From contig DASPOF010000093.1 in assembly GCA_035626155.1 (NCBI GenBank), positions 1 through 32,874 on the forward strand: DNA of 32,874 bases, written 5' to 3'. Position numbers and translations under genes: made by a program. The notes below the pieces were generated by a model. That model searched no databases. It saw nothing but the letters and a program-made list of their open reading frames with translations, and was not told where the DNA came from. This DNA is from DASPOF01 sp035626155 (lineage in GTDB: Bacteria; Desulfobacterota; Binatia; Binatales; Binataceae). Numbering within the stretch: the first letter of the stretch is position 1; each line of letters starts with the position of its first letter. Positions 1 through 7,167 of the stretch are shown here, one piece after another.

Positions 1-498
1 GGGCGGTTCGGCGCCCGGGTATCCGAGCGGGACGAGCGTGATCGGATCGATGCCGGCCGGAATGTGGAGCAGGTCGCGGATGCTCGCGGTGAGTCCGGGG
101 TCGTCGCGTTGCGTGGCGGAGAGATAAACGCCGCTAAGCCCGCGGCTCGTCGCCGCGAGCAGCAAAAACGCGGTGGCGAGGATGCCGTTTTCGGGCTCGC
201 GGCCGAAGGAACGTGCTCGCTCGACGCAGACCGCCACGATCACCGGAGCGTCGGCCAGATAGTCGGCTGGATACGATCGTTTTTCGGGCGGGCTATGGAG
301 GTTTTTGATCTCCGCCAATCGTCTCTTGGTGGCCGGGTCGCGGATTACGAGGAAACAACACGCCTGCCCATTCATCGATGTCGGCGCATGGCGCGCCAGA
401 TCGACAATCTCCCGCACGACCGAATCGGAAACCTCGCGCCGGTCGTAAACTCGTATCGACCGGCGGGTGGCGACTACCTTATCGAACGACGCTGCCAA
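1..498 (-). CDS. nitroreductase family protein (3' end outside window)
   Basis: The first 166 residues of an FMN-dependent nitroreductase-like oxidoreductase, read right to left; no stop is reached before base 1. The N-terminus contains VVATRRSIRVYDRREVSD and then RHAPTSMNGQACCFLVI, the classic phosphate/FMN-contacting start (RRSIR) and the APTSMNGQ segment of the family. A later GREPENGILATAFLLLAATS helix and YPGAEPP tail also fit. The likely start is TTG at 498-496, because GGGGAGG lies just upstream and homology begins at once. It is divergent from the methyltransferase at 637. Family members use NAD(P)H to reduce nitro compounds, quinones or other substrates; the substrate here cannot be inferred. 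Confidence 0.85.
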   Translation of the reverse strand, partial: MAASFDKVVATRRSIRVYDRREVSDSVVREIVDLARHAPTSMNGQACCFLVIRDPATKRRLAEIKNLHSPPEKRSYPADYLADAPVIVAVCVERARSFGREPENGILATAFLLLAATSRGLSGVYLSATQRDDPGLTASIRDLLHIPAGIDPITLVPLGYPGAEPP

Positions 499-509
499 GG
501 GGCCTCCCC

Positions 510-534
510 GCGCCGGACCGCACGCTTCCGGCGC
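510..534. promoter_or_regulatory. inverted repeat upstream of nitroreductase
   Basis: GCGCCGGA and its exact complement TCCGGCGC are separated by 9 bases. They sit 11 bases upstream of the nitroreductase TTG start, in the 138-bp divergent interval. This could be an operator or an mRNA hairpin; no regulator gene is nearby, so the role is a guess. Confidence 0.3.
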
Positions 535-636
535 CAATCGAACGGGACTTTCGCACACGGAACAAGCGCCGCACAAGCGATAATCCGCCGTTGCATTCGG
601 CCGGACAGTCAACGATTCTTGCCACGGGCGCGTGAG

Positions 637-1431
637 ATGAGACAGCCGGACACCCGCTACTGGGATTCGGTCGCGTTGACCTGCGAGTCGGATGAGTCCA
701 CCTCGAATCGCCTCTGGCGATCGCACAGCGATGCCCTGAATGTGGACCTCGTCGCGCGATGGGTGCGAAACGGCAGGTTTAGGAGGGTTCTAAAGACCGA
801 TCTCTTCGATGAGGTCCTGGGCGGCGGCCTCTACCCCTTCCTGCGCGAACGGGCGGGAACATTCGTGGGCGTGGACCTCTCGACGGTTATGGTCCAAAAG
901 GCGCGGGGGAAACACGGCGTGTTGCCGGCCGTCGCCGGCGACGTCCGACAGCTTCCGTTCGCCGATCAGTCCTTCGATCTGATCGTGTCCGACTCGACGC
1001 TCGATCACTTCGAGCGTTTTGAAGAGCTTGCGCAGGCGCTCCGGGAGGTCCACCGCGTGCTGAGGAGCGGCGGGCAATTGGTAATGACGCTCGACAACCT
1101 CTATAACCCGGTCGTCGCGGTGCGCAACGCGCTCCCCATCCGATTGCTCCGGCGGATCGGAATCGTGCCCTATTTCGTCGGCGTAACGTACGGCCCGCGC
1201 CGCCTGAGACGGGTGCTGGAGAGCACCGGGTTTGAGATTCGCGAGCTCGATGCGATCGTCCATGCGCCCAGGGTGCTGGCGATTCCCGCCGCGCGCCTGG
1301 TCTCGCGTCACGGCTCGCGGAGGCTCCAGGAGCGGTATTCGCGCGCGTTGATGGCGTTCGAGTCGATGGCGAAGTGGCCGACGCGCTTCGTCTCGGGCCA
1401 CTTCATCGCAGTATCGGCATTTCGAGTCTGA
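637..1431 (+). CDS. class I SAM-dependent methyltransferase
   Basis: A 264-residue protein with the Rossmann methyltransferase pattern. A first strand VLKTDLFDEVLGGGLY is a variant glycine-rich motif I. It is followed by TFVGVDLS (acidic end of strand 2), GDVRQLPFADQSFDLIVSDSTLDHF (motifs II/III) and a VHRVLRSGGQLVMTLDN strand, as in the Methyltransf_11/UbiE-like superfamily. The open frame extends upstream to base 64, but that part lies antisense to the nitroreductase. The ATG at 637 gives a normal N-terminus that leaves the divergent promoter free. The substrate is unknown. The motif KTDLFDE occurs in a poorly characterised methyltransferase subgroup, and no adjacent pathway gene helps. Confidence 0.8.
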   Translation: MRQPDTRYWDSVALTCESDESTSNRLWRSHSDALNVDLVARWVRNGRFRRVLKTDLFDEVLGGGLYPFLRERAGTFVGVDLSTVMVQKARGKHGVLPAVAGDVRQLPFADQSFDLIVSDSTLDHFERFEELAQALREVHRVLRSGGQLVMTLDNLYNPVVAVRNALPIRLLRRIGIVPYFVGVTYGPRRLRRVLESTGFEIRELDAIVHAPRVLAIPAARLVSRHGSRRLQERYSRALMAFESMAKWPTRFVSGHFIAVSAFRV

Positions 1432-1468
1432 TTGGGCACCACCCCTCGCGACGCCTTCGAGCTGACAA

Positions 1469-1957
1469 ATGCCAATCGTAGATCTCGCGCTCGTCGAAAT
1501 TTCGGAGAAGCCGCAGCTCTGGCGCGACCTCCAGGAGTATCTCGCCGAGCTTTCCAGAATCAGCGGACTGCCTCTCCTCGACGAAATCCCCTATCGATAC
1601 TTTGATTTGTACTGGCAGGAGCCGAACCGGTGGCCGTTCTGGATAAAGTCACAGGACAAAATCGCCGGGTTTGCGCTGATTCGCAGACGGGAAGATGGCG
1701 TTTTCAGCATGGCTGAATTCTGCGTCAAGCCGGCGTACCGGCGCGGCGGTATCGGCACTGCCGCCGCACGTGCGCTGTTCGCCCGGTTCGGAGGCCGATG
1801 GCACGTGTCGGAGTTCACAAAGAATTCCCCGGCCATCGCATTCTGGCGGCAGACGCTGGAGGGCTTCGTCGAATACCGCGAAACCGCGACGCCGGAACAC
1901 GTCGAGCAGTATTTTGAAATGCCGCCCGCGCCGGGAACCATGCAAGGGAACTCATGA
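1469..1957 (+). CDS. GNAT family N-acetyltransferase
   Basis: A 162-residue acetyltransferase. The central region has a beta strand (KIAGFALIRRREDGVFSMAEF) leading to FCVKPAYRRGGIGTAAARAL, the acetyl-CoA pyrophosphate loop (R/Q-x-x-G-x-G/A, here RRGGIG) of motif A. ENTK-type motif B residues follow (SEFTKNSPAIAFWRQTLEGF). The length matches single-domain GNATs. It lies 37 bases after the methyltransferase on the same strand, with no strong Shine-Dalgarno. The acceptor substrate cannot be told; candidates include small molecules or protein N-termini. Confidence 0.85.
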   Translation: MPIVDLALVEISEKPQLWRDLQEYLAELSRISGLPLLDEIPYRYFDLYWQEPNRWPFWIKSQDKIAGFALIRRREDGVFSMAEFCVKPAYRRGGIGTAAARALFARFGGRWHVSEFTKNSPAIAFWRQTLEGFVEYRETATPEHVEQYFEMPPAPGTMQGNS

Positions 1958-2047
1958 CCGTGCGCGCGTATGAGATGAAAGTCCGGACCTGACCTGCGGT
2001 TCCTATCAGATGGCCCGAATTCAGGTCGTCGTGGACAGTTTTGGGTA

Positions 2048-2091
2048 CTTAGCAACGGAACCCATTTCGCAAATTTGCGAAATCTGCTAAG
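2048..2091. promoter_or_regulatory. nested palindromic operator of the toxin-antitoxin operon
   Basis: Bases 2064-2083 form a perfect 20-bp palindrome, ATTTCGCAAATTTGCGAAAT. It is framed by a second inverted repeat, CTTAGCA at 2048-2054 and TGCTAAG at 2085-2091. The structure ends 13 bases before the toxin GTG and is AT-rich compared with its surroundings. HTH antitoxins of HigA type bind palindromes of this kind to repress their own operon. The interval 1958-2047 holds no gene. Confidence 0.7.
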
Positions 2092-2104
2092 AAGGAAAAG
2101 CTGA

Positions 2105-2473
2105 GTGCCGAGAACCAAGGTTGTCTTCTATCGAGAGGCCGACGGAAGCGTGCCAGTGCTGGAGTGGTTCGACACGCTCCCAACCAAGGCGCAGGACAAG
2201 TGCAGGATCAGGATTCAAAGGCTCGCGGAACTGGGACATGAATTGCGGCGGCCGGAAGCCGATCTGCTCCGCGACCGCATATACGAACTGCGCGTTGGAC
2301 TCCAACACGTGAATTACCGAATCCTCTACTTTTTTCACGGGCGAGTTGCGGCAATCCTCGCCAACGGCTTGACGAAGCAGGACACGGTTCCCGACGCGGC
2401 TATCGAGACGGCGCTCGCACGAAGGCGGAAATACGAGCAAGATCCGAAGCTCCACACTTTCGAAGAGCAGTGA
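2105..2473 (+). CDS. type II toxin, RelE/HigB (Gp49-like) family
   Basis: A 122-residue RelE/ParE-superfamily toxin of the Gp49/HigB branch. Characteristic stretches are VVFYREADGSVPVLEWFDTLP, KCRIRIQRLAELGHELRRPEAD, IYELRVGLQHVNYRILYFFHG and the C-terminal basic helix RRRKYEQD. RelE/HigB enzymes cleave mRNA, usually on the ribosome; the core R, Y and H residues are compatible with this. The start is GTG at 2105, preceded by AGAAGGAAAAG. It is followed 27 bases later by an XRE-type antitoxin, so the order is toxin first, as in higBA. It lies just downstream of the nested palindrome. Confidence 0.88.
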   Translation: MPRTKVVFYREADGSVPVLEWFDTLPTKAQDKCRIRIQRLAELGHELRRPEADLLRDRIYELRVGLQHVNYRILYFFHGRVAAILANGLTKQDTVPDAAIETALARRRKYEQDPKLHTFEEQ

Positions 2474-2500
2474 GACTGCGTTTTCTCAGGAACGAAAGCC

Positions 2501-2836
2501 ATGAAGAAAGCAAGCAAGCGAAAGCCCACGTCTGACGCGGTTGAAATCATTCATCGCCGCTACTACGAGGGGCGTCCGCAAAGAATGGCCGAACTGGCCG
2601 AGGCAGAGGCGAACGACACGGTTGCGCGCAAGATCCATGCGCTTCGCAAGCGCAGGGGCCTGACCCAGCAGCAGCTCGCAAAACTCGTCGGCACGACCAC
2701 CTCTGTAATTAGCAGGCTGGAAGATGCCGATTACGAGGGGCATTCATTGGCGATGCTCAGGCGCATCGCCAAAGCGCTGAACAAGCGCGTCGAACTGCGG
2801 TTCGTCAGCACAGGTGCGCCTGCGAAAGTTGCGTAG
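2501..2836 (+). CDS. XRE-family antitoxin (HigA-like)
   Basis: A 111-residue protein with an HTH_3 DNA-binding domain at about residues 46-98: ARKIHALRKRRGLTQQQLAK, then LVGTTTSVISRLEDADYEG and the final helices SLAMLRRIAKALNKRVELRF. The N-terminal 45 residues are charged and probably help neutralise the toxin encoded immediately upstream. The gap to the toxin stop is 27 bases, with AGGAAC ahead of the ATG. It probably represses the operon by binding the palindrome at 2064-2083; the operator assignment is inferred from family behaviour. Confidence 0.87.
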   Translation: MKKASKRKPTSDAVEIIHRRYYEGRPQRMAELAEAEANDTVARKIHALRKRRGLTQQQLAKLVGTTTSVISRLEDADYEGHSLAMLRRIAKALNKRVELRFVSTGAPAKVA

Positions 2837-2997
2837 AGGATCCCGGCGAGAATCGCGAAGAATACGTGGGCCGCACCTACCTCAACCACCACGCCGCCAG
2901 TCCAGCCCGACAGCTGACCTCTTCGGTCCGGAGTGGGGGCGGCGCGCGGCTTGCGTCGGGCCGATCGATGGTCGAAAATCCCTTTCTTCCGACCCGC

Positions 2998-3089
<92 letters not shown>

Positions 3090-3099
3090 GTAAGTCGGC

Positions 3100-3134
3100 G
3101 ATTTTCCGGGCTCCTCGGAGAGTCGCCCGAAATC
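3100..3134 (+). terminator. possible hairpin after tRNA-Ser
   Basis: GATTT..CGGGC (with a 2-base bulge) can pair with GCCCGAAATC across a 13-base loop, 11 bases after the tRNA. No T run follows, so this is only a weak terminator candidate. The rest of 3135-3352 shows no gene or clear element. Confidence 0.25.
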
Positions 3135-3352
3135 CGCGCGTGGGCGAGCCGATTCGCTCGGCCCGTGGCAGCGTAGAGAGCAACGAATCCTGCAAATCGT
3201 CGATTCGCGGCGAGTCCACTCTAGAAAAGATTCGCTGCCACAAGCGCAAGTCCGTGCTGCTTGGGTCTTGATGCTCGCTCGGCCGCTCTAATCCGCGAGC
3301 AACCGTTGTTGCGCGGCACAGCCATTGATAATCCGCTGGATGCCCCAACCCA

Positions 3353-4099
3353 TCACCGCCTCATCAGCGCGAACACACCCCAGCCTAGGTATTCACGCGT
3401 GTAAGCGGCGTAGCGCTCGGGTTCCGAGGTCAGTTTGGCCCGAACATCTTTCGCGAACTCGTCGCCGGGATTGGCTTCAAGCCATCGGCGCATGGTGAGC
3501 CATTTGGCCGCCTCGTATCTGTCCCAGCCGTCTTGGTCAGCCAGAACCATTTCAACGACGTCGTAGCCAAGGCGGCCAAAAGACGCGAGAAGTTCTGGAA
3601 GCATGAGAAAGTCGGAGATTGAGTTGGCAAGACACCCCTTGGCAACATCTTCCGTCGGCGGTACCTGCCGCCAGTAGGGCTCGCCGATGAGGATGATCCC
3701 TCCGGTGCGCAGGCTCCGCGCCAGAAGCTCGATAGTGCCGACGACTCCACCGCCGATCCAAGTGGCACCGACACAGGCTGCCACACTGGCCTTCTCGTCA
3801 GAGACATAGCTGGCAGCATCGCCATGGATGAACTTGACTTGATCGGCGACGCCGAGTTCTACAGCACGGAGTTTCGCTTGCTCGGTGAACAACCGGCTCA
3901 TGTCGATGCCGGTGCCGATGACGCCGTGATCGCGTGCCCAGGTGCACAGCATCTCCCCCGAACCGCTGCCGAGGTCGAGCACTCGGGCCCCCGATTCCAG
4001 ACGCAGCGCCGCGCCGAGAGTGGCGAGCTTTTCGGGTGTGATCGGGTTGTGGATGCGGTGGGCACTTTCAGTGATGTTGAATATCCGTGGGATGTCCAC
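3353..4099 (-). CDS. class I SAM-dependent methyltransferase
   Basis: A 248-residue methyltransferase with a textbook motif I, ARVLDLGSGSGEMLCTWARD. The acidic residue after strand 2 is in GTGIDMS, and motif II is VKFIHGDAASYV. The later TIELLARSLRTGGIILIGEPYW is motif III. The C-terminal half, ending EYLGWGVFALMRR, matches a family of small-molecule methyltransferases annotated only in general terms. I prefer the GTG at 4099, giving a DIPRIFNI N-terminus with AAGGA about 11 bases upstream. A GTG at 4141 would add 14 residues but has a poorer ribosome site. It points towards the tRNA and has no clear partner. Confidence 0.82.
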   Translation of the reverse strand: MDIPRIFNITESAHRIHNPITPEKLATLGAALRLESGARVLDLGSGSGEMLCTWARDHGVIGTGIDMSRLFTEQAKLRAVELGVADQVKFIHGDAASYVSDEKASVAACVGATWIGGGVVGTIELLARSLRTGGIILIGEPYWRQVPPTEDVAKGCLANSISDFLMLPELLASFGRLGYDVVEMVLADQDGWDRYEAAKWLTMRRWLEANPGDEFAKDVRAKLTSEPERYAAYTREYLGWGVFALMRR

Positions 4100-4225
4100 T
4101 GTGGAAGATTTCCTTAAAAGGGTGTGAATAGATTTGGTCACGACCTAAGAACCTGACCGAAAAAGAGTTGAGTAAAATGGGGAGGTTATGATTCTATTGG
4201 TTTGCGACGACACAATGGAAAACAG

Positions 4226-4294
4226 ATGTCCTGGACCGAGATCACTCGCCGTCAGTATCGGCGAGAAGGCTTAGGTTATGCAAACGCTACATGA
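4226..4294 (+). pseudogene. N-terminal scar of an IS5-family transposase
   Basis: From the ATG at 4226 the frame reads MSWTEITRRQYRREGLGYA, which I recognise as the usual opening of IS5-type transposases (WTEITRRQYRR.GLRYASD). After about 19 residues the homology stops abruptly at about 4281, where a copy of a different gene begins, and a stop follows at 4292. Only the first 55 bases of the coding region remain, with no catalytic domain. This marks an old insertion followed by deletion. The 85 bases before it may hold the IS left end, but no terminal repeat is provable from one end. Confidence 0.7.
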
Positions 4295-4415
4295 GATGTG
4301 GCCGGCGGACGACCAGGAGAGAATCAAAGATGCCCTTCTGCATGTCTATCAAACGGGCATCCTTGCTCAGACCGATGGCCTCGATCATTGCGAAGCCGAA
4401 CCGTCCGCCAAGTAG
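4278..4415 (+). pseudogene. detached 3' end of a secreted-protein gene (repeat copy A1)
   Basis: Bases 4281-4408 match 5214-5341 at 119 of 128 positions with no gaps. In the reading frame of the intact gene this is the last 43 codons (LHEMWPADDQERIKDALLHV onwards), ending in a stop at 4413. Six of the nine differences are synonymous and three change an amino acid. So the fragment descends from a paralogue that diverged under selection before truncation, and is not a fresh copy. It abuts the IS5 transposase scar directly. It might be translated as a 45-residue peptide from the ATG at 4278, but that start is fortuitous. Confidence 0.8.
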
Positions 4416-4430
4416 CGTTGGAGCAATTCG

Positions 4431-5360
4431 ATGAAAGCAGTTTGTCGCCCCGGACATTTGTTGTCCATGCTGCTCGCATTCGTCTGCGTAGTCTTCGGTG
4501 CGACCTCCAGCAGCGCGGTTATAACGTGCGATCTGGAGTGCGATTCTGGTACTCCCAGCAAGACGGTCGGCTATAGCTTTGGCAAATACACGGTTAATCT
4601 GTACAATATAGGCAGTACCAACGTTTGTGAGCTATCGGTCGAATCAGACGATGCGGGCACTGTGTTCCATTTGTCAGCTCCGGTCGTGCGCGGGCTTGTC
4701 ACCGGGATTAACATTAATTCGGAATCCGGAGATCCAATTAGCGGCGGTACAACACCAGTTCTCAAATTAAGTGAGTTACTTCCAGTGCCCGGGTCCGGCG
4801 CCGATAACGTGCGTACGATATTTGCCTCGCTTGGCCTCAAATTTGAAGTGTTGAAGGAGGTTCAGAATCACTACGGAATGAGCGCTAAGCGACTTAATAA
4901 AGGCGGCCCAATATATCTCGTCACGTGGGATGGGGCACTCGATCGCTTTATGGACGAGGAGCTGCAGACCGACATTTTCTTCATCCCTGAAGTCATCTTA
5001 CGACTTGACCGTCATAGATTGCTCAATGCCAGCGCCTGTTTCCGGGCGAGGTACGATGAAGATATCGCGCACACACGCAAGCATTTCTTGCCAACCCGGA
5101 AAGTAGAGCAGTTTCGGAACGCACCTCGAGCGAAGAGAGATACGAATACCGAGAATGGGATATTAGAGATCGCCGCAGACTATCTGTATAGCGGGCGGGA
5201 AGAGCAGGCCTGGCAAGCGCTGCATGAGATGTGGCCGGCGAACGACCAGGAGAGAATCAAGAATGCTCTCCTGCATGTCTATCAAACGGGCATCCTTGCT
5301 CAGACCGACGGCCTCGACCATTGCGAAGCCGAACCGTCCGCGGGTGTGACGTCCCACTGA
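4431..5360 (+). CDS. secreted protein of unknown function
   Basis: A 309-residue protein. Residues 1-29 form a signal peptide (basic KAVCRPGHLL, hydrophobic core, SSSA cleavage region). The mature N-terminal half is beta-rich with four Cys in CDLECDSG and NVCEL. A middle segment has VTWDGALDRFMDEELQTD, and the C-terminal helical end is ILEIAADYLYSGREEQAWQA followed by LHEMWPANDQER. GGAG lies 8 bases before the ATG. I do not recognise the family. The C-terminal part resembles a tetratricopeptide-like helical hairpin in composition only. Part of it (128 bp) is duplicated upstream next to an IS scar, which implies a multicopy family in this genome. Confidence 0.7.
   Translation: MKAVCRPGHLLSMLLAFVCVVFGATSSSAVITCDLECDSGTPSKTVGYSFGKYTVNLYNIGSTNVCELSVESDDAGTVFHLSAPVVRGLVTGININSESGDPISGGTTPVLKLSELLPVPGSGADNVRTIFASLGLKFEVLKEVQNHYGMSAKRLNKGGPIYLVTWDGALDRFMDEELQTDIFFIPEVILRLDRHRLLNASACFRARYDEDIAHTRKHFLPTRKVEQFRNAPRAKRDTNTENGILEIAADYLYSGREEQAWQALHEMWPANDQERIKNALLHVYQTGILAQTDGLDHCEAEPSAGVTSH
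5214..5341 (+). repeat. direct repeat copy A2 (mate of 4281-4408)
   Basis: This 128-bp stretch is the 3' end of the secreted-protein gene. It is repeated, 93% identical and in the same orientation, 933 bp upstream, so the intact gene is bracketed by the repeat. Recombination between the copies would delete most of the gene and leave a chimeric fragment. Confidence 0.9.
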
Positions 5361-5384
5361 GCGCCCATAGAAACAGGCCAACGA

Positions 5385-5570
5385 TTGTCACACAGATGGC
5401 GGAAGGAGACCGCGACGAATTGCCTCCTCGCGTGCGCCAGCGGACTTGCGCTGGCGGTGTCGTTTCCGAGTCTGAGTCCTGATCTGCTGGCCTGGGCAGC
5501 ATTTGTTCCGCTGCTGTACGCGGAGTTGTCTGCGCGCGGGCCCTGGCTGGCCGTCCATAAGATTATCTAA
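5385..5570 (+). pseudogene. lnt: N-terminal fragment of apolipoprotein N-acyltransferase
   Basis: The frame 5385-5570 reads CLLACASGLALAVSFPSL followed by DLLAWAAFVPLLYAELSARG. This matches the first two membrane helices of Lnt, whose signature is SGLLLALAFPP..LWPLAWVALVPLL. After about 55 residues homology ends and a stop follows; no nitrilase domain is present anywhere in the window. Lnt normally has about 500 residues, so this is a truncated relic. The remainder, 5571-5734, holds no gene that I can recognise. Confidence 0.65.
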
Positions 5571-5734
5571 TATTCCGCGAATACCTCGCCCGCAGAAAAT
5601 TCGCCCTCGTGGTGGATGAGCATCCACGGGTTCGCTAGCCTCTGAGACTAGGCTGATGCTCGGCGGGGACCATCGCAACGCGCTCGTGCGCGAATTGCCG
5701 CATTGATCGTCGAACGTTCGGAGGTGGAATTGTC

Positions 5735-7024
5735 ATGAAGCGAGTTCATTTCACCGGCTCTTTCATACTCATGCTCGCAATCTTCCCTCTCGCGACGGTG
5801 ACTGCTCCGGAGGCGCGCGCTCAGGACGCAGGACGATTGACGCTCGACCAACTTATTACCGAGGCAATGCAGAACAATCCCGGGGTGAAGAGCGCGAGGG
5901 AGCGGTGGCTTTCCGCTTCGCACCAGATTCAACAGAATTACGCTCCGGCGGATCCGGTATTCAGTTATTCCAACACCGACAGCCCCGATTTCCCCTTATT
6001 CAAAGCCTCCGCGCACACCATCGGGGTCACGCAATCCCTTCAGTTTCCAGGAAAGGCCCTGTATCAGGCGGACCTCTCCAGGAGAACGGCCGATATCGCG
6101 CGACTGGCTTTGGAAGCGACTGAGCGCGATCTGAGAGCCCAGGTCCAGGTGGGCTATTATCAACTCGCGCTGGATGCGGCGTTGGCCGCGGCCACGGAGG
6201 AGCAGGCAAACCTGCTCGAAAAAGTCGTCAAGGTGACGGAAATCGGCTACCAGGGCAACAAGAACACGCAAGCGGACATCATCGCGGCGCAATTGGCATA
6301 CTCCACGATGGTGCAGCAACTGGAAGTGTTTCGGCTGAACGTTCAGAACGATCGGACGCAGATCAATATGCTCTTGTACCGCCGGCCCGACGAACCGCTC
6401 ACCGTCGATCAGACGCTTGACGTGCGGCCGCTTACCGCCGGTCTTGATGATTTGATCCGCCGGGCGGCGGAGACACGCCAGGAGATTCTGCAAGCCGCGC
6501 TCACGGAAAGAAACTCCGATACCGCATCGACCCTGGCCAAGATGGAGTATCTACCGGACTACAGCCTTAGCTATTCCTTTGACGATTACCTACTGACCAG
6601 CGCAGCACCGGCGCCGAATCGCACTGAGGATCACAGCCTGACTCTCGCCTTCAACGTGCCGATTTTTTTCCGGTGGCATCAGCGCGAGGACGTGGTAAAG
6701 TCGCTTCACGATCTCGAGGCGGCCCGCTACGATCTCGGCTCTATCAAGAACCAGACCTCGGCGATCGTGACGACCTTGTATCGCACTGCGCTGGTGGACT
6801 ACCGCCAGGCCAGGCTCTATCACGATTCGCTAATCCCAATCGCGCGGCATGGTTACGAAGTCGCCATCGTTGCGTATGAGAACGGGCAGCTCAACTTCGC
6901 ACAACTGCAAAACGCTTATCAGCAGCTCTACAGCTTGCAGGTGTCCCATCTGCAGCTTCAAAACCAGTTTCTTGCGCAGAAGGTCGCAATCGAGCAGACG
7001 GTGGGATCGCCGCTGCCTCAGTAG
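5735..7024 (+). CDS. TolC-family outer-membrane efflux protein
   Basis: A 429-residue TolC-type channel subunit. Residues 1-29 are a signal peptide ending AEARAQ-like (APEARAQD). The mature protein begins LTLDQLITEAMQNNPGVKSARERW, the usual first outer-membrane-factor helix. The second repeat begins near residue 250 (DLIRRAAETRQEILQAALTE), and the closing YENGQLNFAQLQNAYQQLY is the classic TolC C-terminal helix. Trimers would form an outer-membrane beta barrel and periplasmic tunnel. The start has GGAGG 8-10 bases upstream. No adaptor or pump gene adjoins it, so its partner lies elsewhere; metal efflux (CusC/CzcC-like) is possible but unproven. Confidence 0.88.
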   Translation: MKRVHFTGSFILMLAIFPLATVTAPEARAQDAGRLTLDQLITEAMQNNPGVKSARERWLSASHQIQQNYAPADPVFSYSNTDSPDFPLFKASAHTIGVTQSLQFPGKALYQADLSRRTADIARLALEATERDLRAQVQVGYYQLALDAALAAATEEQANLLEKVVKVTEIGYQGNKNTQADIIAAQLAYSTMVQQLEVFRLNVQNDRTQINMLLYRRPDEPLTVDQTLDVRPLTAGLDDLIRRAAETRQEILQAALTERNSDTASTLAKMEYLPDYSLSYSFDDYLLTSAAPAPNRTEDHSLTLAFNVPIFFRWHQREDVVKSLHDLEAARYDLGSIKNQTSAIVTTLYRTALVDYRQARLYHDSLIPIARHGYEVAIVAYENGQLNFAQLQNAYQQLYSLQVSHLQLQNQFLAQKVAIEQTVGSPLPQ

Positions 7025-7052
7025 ATACGCGACGGCGGGAGGTCGCCCGCCA

Positions 7053-7156
7053 ATGGCCCGCGCCGCGGTTGATGCGCGACTGCGAGGCTGCTTTCATTGC
7101 AGACGTAATTCACCCCCGTAGCTCCTGAGAAAGCGGAAACCATGGAGCGGCATGCC
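7053..7156 (+). repeat. direct repeat copy B1, left of the P-type ATPase
   Basis: Bases 7053-7079 match 9594-9620 at 26 of 27 positions, and 7087-7115 match 9628-9656 at 28 of 29. The copies then drift but converge on TGGAGCGGCATGCC/TGGAGCAGCATGCC. In the right copy that last part is the start of the ABC permease gene; here the matching ATG GAG CGG CAT GCC is followed at once by a stop (7157-7159). So this is a copied leader with an aborted start. Confidence 0.88.
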
Positions 7157-7167
7157 TAGGTGCGTCA

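Noticed and set aside
64..636. Long N-terminal extension of the first methyltransferase frame
   Set aside because: It lies antisense to a clear nitroreductase reading frame on the minus strand; the methyltransferase starts at 637.
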